Shown here: positions 47,155-56,532 of the stretch, piece after piece
How positions within the stretch are numbered: position 1 is the first letter of the stretch
How the letters are laid out: the number at the start of each line of letters is the position of its first letter
Origin: Acidobacteriota bacterium
GTDB taxonomy: Bacteria; Acidobacteriota; Terriglobia; Terriglobales; Acidobacteriaceae
Assembly (NCBI GenBank): GCA_003225495.1
Contig: QIAJ01000023.1
Span: 1-64,000 of the forward strand
Direction: 5' to 3'
Length of the DNA stretch: 64,000 nucleotides
Position numbers and translations under genes: made by a program
Notes under the pieces: model-generated
Told to the model about the DNA's origin: nothing
Databases searched by the model: none
Seen by the model: only the letters and a program-made list of their open reading frames with translations

Positions 47155-47206
47155 CTTGCTTTCAGTGGCTCGGGGACAGGAGTGTCCGCGCCACACAATT
47201 CCGAGC

Positions 47207-49243
47207 TCATGACTGTTCCTCCAGCGCCAGTTGCGTCATTACGAAGGGCGACTCTCGCACTTCGGCGGCTCTTCGGCCGGAAAGGACTCTTGCCCACTCC
47301 AATGCTGATTCGATCAGCACTACTGCAACCAGCACGACCAGGCCTCCCGCGACTGCTGCGTCCAGACGGTCATTGAAAATCAATCGCGGGTCTGCTCCGG
47401 CGCTCGCCAGTTGGCGCGCGTGCGCTAGAAATCCGATGCGCGGATTGGGATTCAGGACTTTGTGGTAGGACGCAGTGAACGTGACGGCCACCAGCCAGCA
47501 CAGCGGGATCAACGTAACCAGCACATAGCGGACACGTCCCATCTTCACAATGATGGTGGTAGCGACGCATAGTGCCACCGTGGCCAACAGCTGGTTGCAG
47601 ATTCCGAACAGGGGCCAGAGCGAGTTGATTCCCCCGAGCGGGTCCTTTACTCCCTGCCAAAGGAAATATCCCCAGGCAGCGACGATCAGTGCACTCGTAA
47701 TCAAAATGGATGGATACCAACTCGTCCGGCCGAGCGGTTTCCAGATGTGCCCGAGTGCATCCTGCAACATGAAGCGGCCGACTCGCGTTCCGGCATCGAG
47801 CACGGTGAGAATAAACAAAGCCTCGAACATGATGGCGAAGTGATACCAGATTGCCATCACGGCCTGTCCGCCGAGGCTGTTGGAGAATATGTGCGCCATA
47901 CCTACGGCAAATGCGGGAGCGCCGCCGGTGCGATTGAATAAAGTCTGCTCGCCGACGGCGTGCGCTAGAGAAGCCATCTCGGCTGCGGTCACCGGAAATC
48001 CCCAGCTGCTGATGGTGGCAGCGGCCGTTTCGGGAGCCTGCCCGACGATGCCCGCCGGACTATTCACGGCGAAGTACACGCCGGGCTGGAGGACTGAAGC
48101 CGCGATCATCGCCATGATGGCAACCATGGATTCAGCGATCATGCCTCCGTAGCCGACCATGCGAGTCTCCGGCTCACGGCGGATCAGCTTCGGAGTTGTG
48201 CCGCTTGAAATCAGAGAGTGAAATCCGCTGACTGCGCCACAGGCAATGGTGATAAAAGCGAATGGAAAGACCGAGCCTGCAAACACCGGGCCGGTGCCAT
48301 CGATAAATCTTGTCAGCGGCGGCATATGCAGCGATGGGCGCAGCACCACAATCCCGACCGCGAGCAACGCGATGGTTCCTAACTTTACGAAGGTGCTGAG
48401 GTAGTCGCGAGGCGCGAGCAGCAACCAGACGGGGAGCACGGAAGCTGCAAATCCGTAGATGATCAGCGATACGGCGAGGGTGGCGCCGCTGAGCGTAAAT
48501 GCCATAGCCCATGACGGCGACTGCGAAACCCACTGCCCGCCGAAGATTGCTGCCAGCACCAGTAAGAATCCCAATGCAGAAGCTTCAAGTACTTTCCCGG
48601 GACGGATGCGGCGCAGATACAACCCCATCAGAACGGCGATGGGCATCGTCATGGCGATGGTGAAGGTTCCCCACGGGCTCGACTTCAGCGCGTTGACGAC
48701 CACCAGAGCTACCGCTCCGAGCAGGATGATGATGATGCTGATCACTGACACATACGAGACCAGGCCGCCGACTTTTCCAATCTCGGTCTTCGCCATCTCG
48801 GTCATTGACTTGCCATCGCGGCGGACGGAGAAAAGGAGAATGACAAAATCCTGTATGCAGCCGCCGAGTACGGCGCCGGCGATGATCCAGAGCGTGCCGG
48901 GGAGGTATCCAAACTGTGCTGCCAGCACTGGACCGACTAACGGACCGGGGCCGGCGATGGCGGCGAAATGGTGCCCAAAAACGACCCACTTATTTGTAGG
49001 CACGAAGTCGCGGCCATTGTCGAGCCGCTCGGCGGGTGTCGCGCGCAGCGGATCGATGGCCAGCACTTTGGCGGCGATGAAACTGCTGTAGAAGCGGTAT
49101 CCGATGGCGTAGCTCGCGAGGGCGGCTACCACCAGCCACATGGCGTTGATCTGCTCTCCGCGATGGAGAGCGATAGTGGCCAGGGCAAATGCGCCAAGCA
49201 GGCTGATGAATGTCCAGAGGAGAACGCGGAAAATCTTGGGCAT
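47207..49243 (-). CDS. cstA: Carbon starvation protein CstA (peptide/pyruvate transporter family)
   Basis: [58 protein letters not shown]...[27 protein letters not shown]. Start trimmed to MPKIFRVLL. Confidence 0.95.
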   Translation of the reverse strand: MPKIFRVLLWTFISLLGAFALATIALHRGEQINAMWLVVAALASYAIGYRFYSSFIAAKVLAIDPLRATPAERLDNGRDFVPTNKWVVFGHHFAAIAGPGPLVGPVLAAQFGYLPGTLWIIAGAVLGGCIQDFVILLFSVRRDGKSMTEMAKTEIGKVGGLVSYVSVISIIIILLGAVALVVVNALKSSPWGTFTIAMTMPIAVLMGLYLRRIRPGKVLEASALGFLLVLAAIFGGQWVSQSPSWAMAFTLSGATLAVSLIIYGFAASVLPVWLLLAPRDYLSTFVKLGTIALLAVGIVVLRPSLHMPPLTRFIDGTGPVFAGSVFPFAFITIACGAVSGFHSLISSGTTPKLIRREPETRMVGYGGMIAESMVAIMAMIAASVLQPGVYFAVNSPAGIVGQAPETAAATISSWGFPVTAAEMASLAHAVGEQTLFNRTGGAPAFAVGMAHIFSNSLGGQAVMAIWYHFAIMFEALFILTVLDAGTRVGRFMLQDALGHIWKPLGRTSWYPSILITSALIVAAWGYFLWQGVKDPLGGINSLWPLFGICNQLLATVALCVATTIIVKMGRVRYVLVTLIPLCWLVAVTFTASYHKVLNPNPRIGFLAHARQLASAGADPRLIFNDRLDAAVAGGLVVLVAVVLIESALEWARVLSGRRAAEVRESPFVMTQLALEEQS

Positions 49244-49454
49244 GAAGGATCGGGGTCCGGCGAGTATTGTGGACAAAATAGATGGCGCGCGCAAGCCCGC
49301 GTCTGGTTCAGCGGCGTCCACAAGTGCCAACTACGACAGGCGCAGGCGCATGATAATCTAGCTAGTTCCGGCCCACATTTGATGTGACACCGGCGGCGAT
49401 AATCCGTCCGGGGAGGGGCCAATCCCTACCCTTGATGAGGATGAGGACGAGGCG

Positions 49455-50507
49455 ATGAAAATTGGAGTGCTGACTGGCGGCGGGGATTGTCCCGGCCTGA
49501 ATGCCGTGATTCGCGCGGTGGTGCGCAAGGGATCGTTTCACTATGGCGACCAGTTTGTAGGATTCATGGAGGGCTGGCGCGGACTGCTTGAGAACATCAC
49601 CATGCCACTCGATCTAGCAACCGTCGGCGGCATCCTGCCGCGGGGCGGAACGATTTTGCGGACGTCGCGCACTAACCCTTCGAAGCACAGCGATGGCTTG
49701 CAGCGTTGCGCCGCCAACTTGAAGCAGAATGGCTGTGATGCTCTGATCGCGATTGGCGGCGATGACACGCTGTCAGTGGCGCAAAAGCTTTTCACTAACG
49801 GAGTGAAGGTAGTGGGCGTCCCAAAGACGATTGATAACGATCTCGCGGGCACTGATTTTACGTTCGGCTTCGATACCGCCGTTAATGTGGCGACGGGCGC
49901 CATCGATCGCGTTCACACTACCGCCGAAGCGCACAACCGTGTGATCGTGGTTGAGGTCATGGGGCGCGACTCCGGCTGGATCGCCTCCTACAGCGGAATC
50001 GCCGGCGGGGCCGACGTGATTCTCATCCCCGAAGTTCCCTTCGATATCGACGAAGTCGCAGAGTTGATCAAACAGCGCCATGGCCGCGGACGATACTTCA
50101 CTATTGTGGTCGCCGCCGAGGGCGCAAAATTCGCCGGCACTTCGGAAAAGCCAGATGATTCGGAGACCGATGAATTCGGTCACGCTCGTCTGGGCGGCAT
50201 CGGATTGAAGTTGGCAGGGGAGATTGAAAAGCGTACCGGGTTCGAAACACGATCGGTAGTGTTAGGACACATTCAGCGCGGCGGATCACCCAGCGCTTTC
50301 GATCGTGTGCTGGCGACGCGCTATGGCCTGGGCGCAATCGACATGGTGCATCGCGGAGAATTCGGGAGAATGGCGGCCTTGCGCGGGAACAAAATCATTT
50401 CCATCCCGCTGGCGGAAGCGATTGCTTCCAATCGGAAGGTGGACAAGGAAATTCTGGACGCGGCGACCGGCATTCTGGATCGGCTTGAGGAAAAAGCAGC
50501 AGGGTAA
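49455..50507 (+). CDS. 6-phosphofructokinase, predicted PPi-dependent type
   Basis: MKIGVLTGGGDCPGLNAVIRAVV; IAIGGDDTLSVA; VPKTIDNDLAGTDFTFGFDTA; VVEVMGRDSGWIA; LGHIQRGGSPSAFDR. Confidence 0.93.
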   Translation: MKIGVLTGGGDCPGLNAVIRAVVRKGSFHYGDQFVGFMEGWRGLLENITMPLDLATVGGILPRGGTILRTSRTNPSKHSDGLQRCAANLKQNGCDALIAIGGDDTLSVAQKLFTNGVKVVGVPKTIDNDLAGTDFTFGFDTAVNVATGAIDRVHTTAEAHNRVIVVEVMGRDSGWIASYSGIAGGADVILIPEVPFDIDEVAELIKQRHGRGRYFTIVVAAEGAKFAGTSEKPDDSETDEFGHARLGGIGLKLAGEIEKRTGFETRSVVLGHIQRGGSPSAFDRVLATRYGLGAIDMVHRGEFGRMAALRGNKIISIPLAEAIASNRKVDKEILDAATGILDRLEEKAAG

Positions 50508-50682
50508 CGCTCGTCCGACCACCGTTGTGTTCGGGTGGAACTGCGGGAGACGCGGCAAGCCGGGCCTCCACTCATATTTTTCTGGAATTCGACGGTACCT
50601 GGAACCTCTGGCGTTGTCGCCGGTTTCAGGGCATACTTATTGCGCGGCAGCCCCCGGCCCTTATTCCTTGCAAGGTGGTTCT

Positions 50683-51474
50683 GTGCCAACGTCTCAAGAC
50701 GAAACTCAGCGGAATATCTACACGGAACGTCACTCTCAGCCGCCTCTGTTACCCGCTGCGCCAGATCCAGCAGTTCAACGCAAGCGAATGCTGATCGCGC
50801 TCGGCGTCCTTTTGGTGGCATTGGTTGCAGTGGTTCTCAAGAACTGGGATTTCTGGTTTGCCACGACGGATGATACCCAGGAGTCGTCCGCGCCTCGAAG
50901 GAAGCTCGACCTCACGAAGGCCGCGGCGCCGGCGAATACTTCTACCCCCGCGAAGAGTGAGCGCAAATTATCGAAGCCATCTCAGCCGGAAGCGTCTGCT
51001 CCGTTCCAAGCGACGGCGGAGCGTACGACGCTGCCGGCTCTGCAAGTTGAGGTCGTCGCGGGCAACCGGCACACCAGCGTCCCAGCACGAAGTAACGCGT
51101 TACGGCTGGATGTGGGTTCGGGTGCGGCATCCAGCGCCAGCGAGCCTCCCACTGCCCCGCAGCAGGCGGCCGTAACCGCGGCCGACCATGTTCAACTCTC
51201 TCCTCAGACCGCGCAAACCGTCACCGTTTCGGTTCCGCCGGACTATCCCCTGCTGGCGCGCCAGATGAAGGTACAGGGAGCAGTCATTCTGCAAGCGCTG
51301 ATTTCACGAGAAGGGTCGATCCAGGAACTGCAGATCTTAAGCGGTCCGGGCATCCTGGCAACGGCCGCGCGCGAAGCTGTGAAGCAGTGGCGCTTCAAGC
51401 CCTACTACCAGAGCGGGCAGCCCGTCGAAACGCAGGCGCGGATCACGGTGAATTTCACGATTTCCACTAATTAA
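50683..51474 (+). CDS. TonB-family energy transducer-like protein
   Basis: TM anchor MLIALGVLLVALVAVVLKNWDFWF, Pro/Ala-rich linker, C-terminal VSVPPDYPLLARQMKVQGAVILQALISREGSIQELQILSGPGILATAAREAVKQWRFKPYYQSGQPVETQARITVNF. Start uncertain (GTG 50683; listed ORF from 50305). Confidence 0.85.
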   Translation: MPTSQDETQRNIYTERHSQPPLLPAAPDPAVQRKRMLIALGVLLVALVAVVLKNWDFWFATTDDTQESSAPRRKLDLTKAAAPANTSTPAKSERKLSKPSQPEASAPFQATAERTTLPALQVEVVAGNRHTSVPARSNALRLDVGSGAASSASEPPTAPQQAAVTAADHVQLSPQTAQTVTVSVPPDYPLLARQMKVQGAVILQALISREGSIQELQILSGPGILATAAREAVKQWRFKPYYQSGQPVETQARITVNFTISTN

Positions 51475-51530
51475 GGCGAGATTCCAGCCCCCTAATGACC
51501 GTATGGCGGAATTGCAAACCCGCCCCAACT

Positions 51531-51553
51531 TGTATATACTTGCTGTATATACA
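51531..51553. promoter_or_regulatory. Palindromic operator upstream of vapBC
   Basis: TGTATATAC-ttgct-GTATATACA, perfect inverted repeat ending 14 nt before the antitoxin ATG. Confidence 0.75.
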
Positions 51554-51567
51554 TTACGAGGTGACCG

Positions 51568-51798
51568 ATGACTACGGCTCGAGTGTTCCGGTCCGGTAAC
51601 AGTCAGGCTGTACGGCTTCCAAAGAAGTTTCGACTTCAGAGCGGTGAGGTGGAAATCTTTCGTCGTGGGGATGAGATCATTCTGCGCGAGAAAGATGGGA
51701 CTATGGCGCGAGCGTTCGATTTGCTTGCCGGACTGCCAGATGACCTTGACCTGGCCGGACGAGAAAAGGATCCGCCGCAGAAGCGTAAGGGGCTGTAA
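51568..51798 (+). CDS. vapB: VapB-type antitoxin (AbrB/SpoVT fold)
   Basis: MTTARVFRSGNSQAVRLPKKFRLQSGEVEIFRRGDEIILRE. Confidence 0.93.
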   Translation: MTTARVFRSGNSQAVRLPKKFRLQSGEVEIFRRGDEIILREKDGTMARAFDLLAGLPDDLDLAGREKDPPQKRKGL

Positions 51799-52206
51799 AT
51801 GGACCCGCGCTACCTGCTAGACACGAACATCTGCATTTACATCCGGCAGAACCGACCGGAAGAGGTTTTGCGCCGATTTCGGAAACTGCGCCCGGGCGAG
51901 GCTGTCTTGTCGGTCATTACCTACGGTGAGCTTCTTTACGGTGCGACCAAGAGTTCTCAACGTGCTGGGGCACTATCGCGCCTGCAAGAACTCGTCGATT
52001 TGCTGCCCGCGATTTCTTTGCCGGAAACGGCTGCCCAGTCCTATGGGACAATCCGTGCCGAGCTGGAATCGAAGGGAGAGATGATTGGAAATAATGATCT
52101 GTGGATTGCTGCGCACGCGATTTCAGCGGGATTGACGCTTGTGACGAACAATGAAAAAGAGTTCAGGCGGGTGCGCGGTTTGAAAGTGCAGAATTGGGCG
52201 GCCTAA
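51799..52206 (+). CDS. vapC: VapC-type PIN-domain toxin
   Basis: YLLDTNICIYIRQNRPEEVLRRF...SVITYGELLYGATKS...GNNDLWIAAHAISAGLTLVTNNEKEFRRVRGLKVQNW: PIN acidic residues conserved. Confidence 0.95.
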   Translation: MDPRYLLDTNICIYIRQNRPEEVLRRFRKLRPGEAVLSVITYGELLYGATKSSQRAGALSRLQELVDLLPAISLPETAAQSYGTIRAELESKGEMIGNNDLWIAAHAISAGLTLVTNNEKEFRRVRGLKVQNWAA

Positions 52207-52456
52207 CCCGACACCAGCGACATCCCAAAAAAGACTGGCTTGAAACTCCCTAAAATTAAACAGGCGTCCGGAATTCTTTCGAATCCAGGACGCCCGGGCA
52301 GCCCTCCCCCAGAACTGCTCACTCAGGACTCTAAGGCTACTGAGTGAATCTGAAAATGGCACGCGGGTGCAATACGCTTCCACCAAGGTGCTAGTAGTGC
52401 ATGCCTAAGATTCCAGAGGGGTAATCTATTACCGTCAACCGCGGCAGTAGTAGTTT

Positions 52457-53599
52457 TTAATGAGTAATTAACATGCCGCCCGGCTCGGATCCGACAGTAA
52501 AGGGCGAACCGGAGATTGCGGTGAGTTTTCCAGTGGTTGGATCGAACGTGTATCCGCTCACGTTGGTGCTTTTCTGGTTGACAACGTAAATGAACTGGCC
52601 CGCCGGGTCGGCTACCACGAACAGCGGCTGAGTGCCCGCCGAGAAAGGTGACCCCGTGATTGCTGTCAGTTGGCCGGTACCCGCCATGATGGTAAAGGCC
52701 GAAACATTGCCCGAGTCCTGGTTGGCAATGTAAAGGAATGCTCCGGATGGATCTGTGGCGAGCGCGCGGGGCCCTGTCGCGGTCCCGAGGCCGTAAGGGG
52801 ATCCTGGGATCGGGGCCAGAGCGCCGGTGTTGGAGTTAATGTTAAAAACTGAAACTGTATTTGCGGAGTGATTGGCAGCGAACAAAAAGTTACTGCCAGG
52901 ATCGATGGCCAGTCCCGAAACACCTAATCCTGCCGGGAAGGGGGAACCAGGTATTGGAGTCAGGTTTCCGGTGTTGCTGTCGAGAGAATATGCCGTGATC
53001 AACCCCACATCCGAATTTGATATGTAAACGAAGTTGCTCGTGGGAGAGATCTTCAAATCGCCAGGGCTGGTATTCGCGGCAAAGGTTCCGAGTTGCGTCA
53101 TGGCGCCGCTCCCGGCGTCGAGTGAGAACACCAATAGCTGGTTAGGGGCGAAATTGGTCGTGATCAGAAGGTATTTGCCGGTAGCATCAATCGCCAGTGA
53201 TCGCGGACTTGCCCCAATCATGGTGGCCTCACCAGTTTGTGTCAGCGTGCCGTCTCCCGCGACCGTAAAAACCGATACCGAGTTGGCGTTCGGGTCCGTG
53301 TTCCCGACATAGAGAAACTTCTTCGCTGAATCGAGTGCGATTCCAGTGGGAGAGGTCCCCAATACTGACGGTGTCTGCGCGCCCAGACTCAGTACGCCCG
53401 TTGAATCATTCAGGTGTAAAAGGGCGACCGATCCCTTGGTCGGAAATGTCACGTAGGCGTTGTGACTTGCCGAGGAGGAATGTGAAGAATTGCCGCAAGA
53501 AGCAGAAAGGACTGTCAGACAGATCGTAACTGCGACCAGAAACCAGCAAGCGCGGCGTTTCCCCGCGAGCGCGGCGCGCGCCGCCCGTTGAAAGCTCAT
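52457..53599 (-). CDS. Beta-propeller (lactonase/YVTN-like) lipoprotein
   Basis: Lipobox-like LSASC; repeated blades FVYISNSDVGLITAYSLDSNTGNLTPIPGSPFPAG, FLYIANQDSGNVSAFTIMAGTGQLTAITGSPFSAG. Confidence 0.88.
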   Translation of the reverse strand: MSFQRAARAALAGKRRACWFLVAVTICLTVLSASCGNSSHSSSASHNAYVTFPTKGSVALLHLNDSTGVLSLGAQTPSVLGTSPTGIALDSAKKFLYVGNTDPNANSVSVFTVAGDGTLTQTGEATMIGASPRSLAIDATGKYLLITTNFAPNQLLVFSLDAGSGAMTQLGTFAANTSPGDLKISPTSNFVYISNSDVGLITAYSLDSNTGNLTPIPGSPFPAGLGVSGLAIDPGSNFLFAANHSANTVSVFNINSNTGALAPIPGSPYGLGTATGPRALATDPSGAFLYIANQDSGNVSAFTIMAGTGQLTAITGSPFSAGTQPLFVVADPAGQFIYVVNQKSTNVSGYTFDPTTGKLTAISGSPFTVGSEPGGMLITH

Positions 53600-53786
53600 G
53601 TGTGAACCTGCTCCTCAGAACCCGAAATACGAACGATCGGTGTTCCTACCATCGTGCACGATAAGACGGGAACTCCGCAACTCGGGGCGACGCCAAGTGC
53701 CTTCAGTCTCGCAGTTTTGAAGGCCAAATTCGCCGTTCGCGTAGGCTTGCGAAGGATGAGTTCACGCTATAATTGCGCTCCAATCG

Positions 53787-56429
53787 ATGGCTCTCACCGC
53801 AGGCACCAGGCTCGGCCCGTACGAAATCCTCGCGCCTCTGGGCGCGGGTGGGATGGGCGAAGTGTATCGCGCGCGTGACACAAGGCTGGATCGCGATGTG
53901 GCCGTCAAGGTTCTGCCCGGGAGTCTATCTTCCGACGTGAGCCTTCGGCAGCGCTTGGAGCGCGAAGCGAAAGCCATTTCCAAACTTTCTCATCCTCATA
54001 TTTGCACGCTCCACGACGTCGGCCATCAGGATGGCGTGGATTTTCTCGTCATGGAACTGGTGGAGGGTGAAACTCTGGAGCAGCGCCTGCTGAAAGGCCC
54101 GTTGCCACCGGATCAGACCCTGCGTATCGCCTCCCAGGTTGCCGATGCTCTCGCCCGCGCGCACAAGATAGGCTTCGTCCATCGCGACCTGAAGCCAGCG
54201 AACGTCATGCTGACAAAGACGGGCGCAAAGCTCATGGACTTCGGCTTGGCAAAGCAGTCTGGGCCTGCTCCATTGGCGGCCGCTCTCACCGAGATGACGA
54301 TGGAGCAGGCGAAGCTTACCAGCGAAGGAATGCTGGTCGGGACGTTCCAGTACATGGCCCCCGAACAACTGGAAGGGAAGGAGGCCGACGCGCGCGTCGA
54401 CATCTTCGCACTGGGCGAGTTGATCTACGAAATGGCAACCGGCAAACCACCTTTCAGCGGAAAAAGTCGCGCTAGCTTGATCGCCGCCATTCTGACCACG
54501 GAACCGCAGCCGATGGAGTCTTTGCAACCGATGACGCCGGTTGCATTGGGCCGAATTGTGAGGAAGTGTCTCGCCAAGGATCCGGACGAGCGCTGGCAAA
54601 GCGCCAGCGACCTGGCGGCAGAATTGAAATGGATCGCCGAAAGCGGATCGCAGATTGGCGAAAGCGTTCGTACCCCGTCTGGACATGCGCCAGGGCAGCA
54701 CGCTGGTTTCATCCTGGCGGGCGTCTTCTTCCTGTTCGCATTGGCCGGCGGCGTAGCTTGGTGGACAGCCACCCACCGGCAAGCCCCTGCCATGTATTTC
54801 CACGCAGCGGTCCCTTTCGCCGCAAATGACGTGGCGCTTTCCTCCGACGGTCGCGTCCTGGTCATGGTCGCATACGCGGCGGCCGCGAACGATTACACGT
54901 TGTGGACGTATGAGATCGGTAGCCACCGGACGATAGCGCTGGAAGGCACACACGGCGCCAGTTATCCGTTCTGGTCTCCAGATGGAAAGTCGATCGGATT
55001 TTTCGCGGATGGAAAACTCAAGAAGGTAGATATTCAAGGCGGGCAAGTTCAAGTACTCTGCGATGCTCCGAACGGACGCGGCGGCGCCTGGAATGGCGGC
55101 GGGGTAATCATTTTCTCGCCTGACGCACTTGGACCTTTGCTGCGCGTCGCCTCTTCTGGAGGCACTCCTGCAGAAGTAACGAAGATCGACACCTCGCGCG
55201 CGGAAACAGGCCATCGCTGGCCGTCATTCATGCCTGATGGGAAACATTTCATTTACCTGGCGGCAAATTTCAGCGGGCGGCCCGGCATCAATGCGATCTT
55301 TTTGGGTTCACTCGATTCCGCGGAAAAACATCTGCTGGTGCAAACCAGCGCGAATGCTTCCTATTCCGATCCCGGTTACCTGTTGTATATGCGCGACAAG
55401 ACCCTGGTAGCCCAAGCTCTCAACCTCCGGCAGTTCAAGCTCATCGGGGAACCAAAAACTTTGAGCGATGCAGTGCTGTATTTCCCGCAAGTCTATCGGG
55501 CTGCGTTCAGCGTTGCCGGTCCAGAGACACTGGTGGCGCAAACGGGAAGAGGTGTTTATCTTTCACAGCTGACCTGGTTTGATCGCAGCGGCAAGGCGCT
55601 GGGGACTACCGGCAAACCTTCCTGGTACAACAATCTTCACATTTCGCCGGACGGCCACAAGATCGCTACCGATCAGACTGATCAGGACGGACGCAACATT
55701 GACCTATGGGTGCAGGACCCGGCGCGTGACGCCACTACACGGCTCACATTCGATCCGGCACTGGATACGACTCCTGCCTGGAGTCCGGACGGCAAACAAC
55801 TGATCTACAGCTCCAACCGCAGCCTGGATTTCCGGCTTTATAAGAAAAATGCCGATGGCTCCGGCTCCGACGAAGAAATCGCCAACGGCAATGGCCGGGC
55901 CTTCAATGTTCTCGACTGGTCGCGCGATGGAAAGTACATCCTTGCCCGGCGCAGCAATGAATTGTGGTACCTGGCCCTGCCGGCGCGCGAACTACAGCCT
56001 TTGGTCCGGGGCTGGCTGATCGGATCCGCGCAGTTTTCTCCCGACGGTCGTTGGGTAGCCTATGCATCGAATGAATCGGGCAGCATGGAAATCTACGTGA
56101 CTCCGTTCCCTGGCGGAAACGGAAAATGGCAGGTCTCGAATGGCGGAGGACAAGAGCCACGATGGCGCAAGGATGGCAAAGAACTCTTCTACATGTCGCG
56201 CGACTCAAAGCTGATGTCAGTGCCAGTTTCCACCGCGACAAGCTTTGAGTCTGGAGCAGCGGTACTGCTTTTTCAAACCCACCGCCGCCAGCCAATCTCC
56301 TCGCAGGATACGTTTTCGTATGACGTGAGTGCCGACGGACAGAAATTTCTGATCGCCACGCAGGTGGAAGAATCATCCGTTGCGCCACTGACGGTGCTTC
56401 TCAACTGGGCCTCTGAGATGGAGAAATAG
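53787..56429 (+). CDS. Serine/threonine protein kinase with C-terminal TolB/PD40 beta-propeller
   Basis: GAGGMGEVYRARDTRLDRDVAVKVLP, FVHRDLKPANVMLTKTGAKLMDFGLAK, TM GFILAGVFFLFALAGGVAWW, PD40 repeats (PAWSPDGKQLIYSSNRS). Confidence 0.95.
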   Translation: MALTAGTRLGPYEILAPLGAGGMGEVYRARDTRLDRDVAVKVLPGSLSSDVSLRQRLEREAKAISKLSHPHICTLHDVGHQDGVDFLVMELVEGETLEQRLLKGPLPPDQTLRIASQVADALARAHKIGFVHRDLKPANVMLTKTGAKLMDFGLAKQSGPAPLAAALTEMTMEQAKLTSEGMLVGTFQYMAPEQLEGKEADARVDIFALGELIYEMATGKPPFSGKSRASLIAAILTTEPQPMESLQPMTPVALGRIVRKCLAKDPDERWQSASDLAAELKWIAESGSQIGESVRTPSGHAPGQHAGFILAGVFFLFALAGGVAWWTATHRQAPAMYFHAAVPFAANDVALSSDGRVLVMVAYAAAANDYTLWTYEIGSHRTIALEGTHGASYPFWSPDGKSIGFFADGKLKKVDIQGGQVQVLCDAPNGRGGAWNGGGVIIFSPDALGPLLRVASSGGTPAEVTKIDTSRAETGHRWPSFMPDGKHFIYLAANFSGRPGINAIFLGSLDSAEKHLLVQTSANASYSDPGYLLYMRDKTLVAQALNLRQFKLIGEPKTLSDAVLYFPQVYRAAFSVAGPETLVAQTGRGVYLSQLTWFDRSGKALGTTGKPSWYNNLHISPDGHKIATDQTDQDGRNIDLWVQDPARDATTRLTFDPALDTTPAWSPDGKQLIYSSNRSLDFRLYKKNADGSGSDEEIANGNGRAFNVLDWSRDGKYILARRSNELWYLALPARELQPLVRGWLIGSAQFSPDGRWVAYASNESGSMEIYVTPFPGGNGKWQVSNGGGQEPRWRKDGKELFYMSRDSKLMSVPVSTATSFESGAAVLLFQTHRRQPISSQDTFSYDVSADGQKFLIATQVEESSVAPLTVLLNWASEMEK

Positions 56430-56532
56430 CAGGGAAGACTGGCGCGGTGCCTGAGATGCTTTGCCTTTTTTCTATTTCTGTGCGACGGCCCGGTGTTGCG
56501 GAAGATGCGACAAGCCGCGTCTCTACTCGCGG

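Noticed and set aside
50305-50682. N-terminal extension of the TonB-like ORF
   Set aside because: Antisense-like/out-of-frame overlap with the phosphofructokinase gene; the extension is not protein-like, so a start near 50683 is preferred.
53925-55214. 429-aa minus-strand ORF
   Set aside because: Antisense to the kinase gene; Cys/Arg/His-rich non-domain translation.
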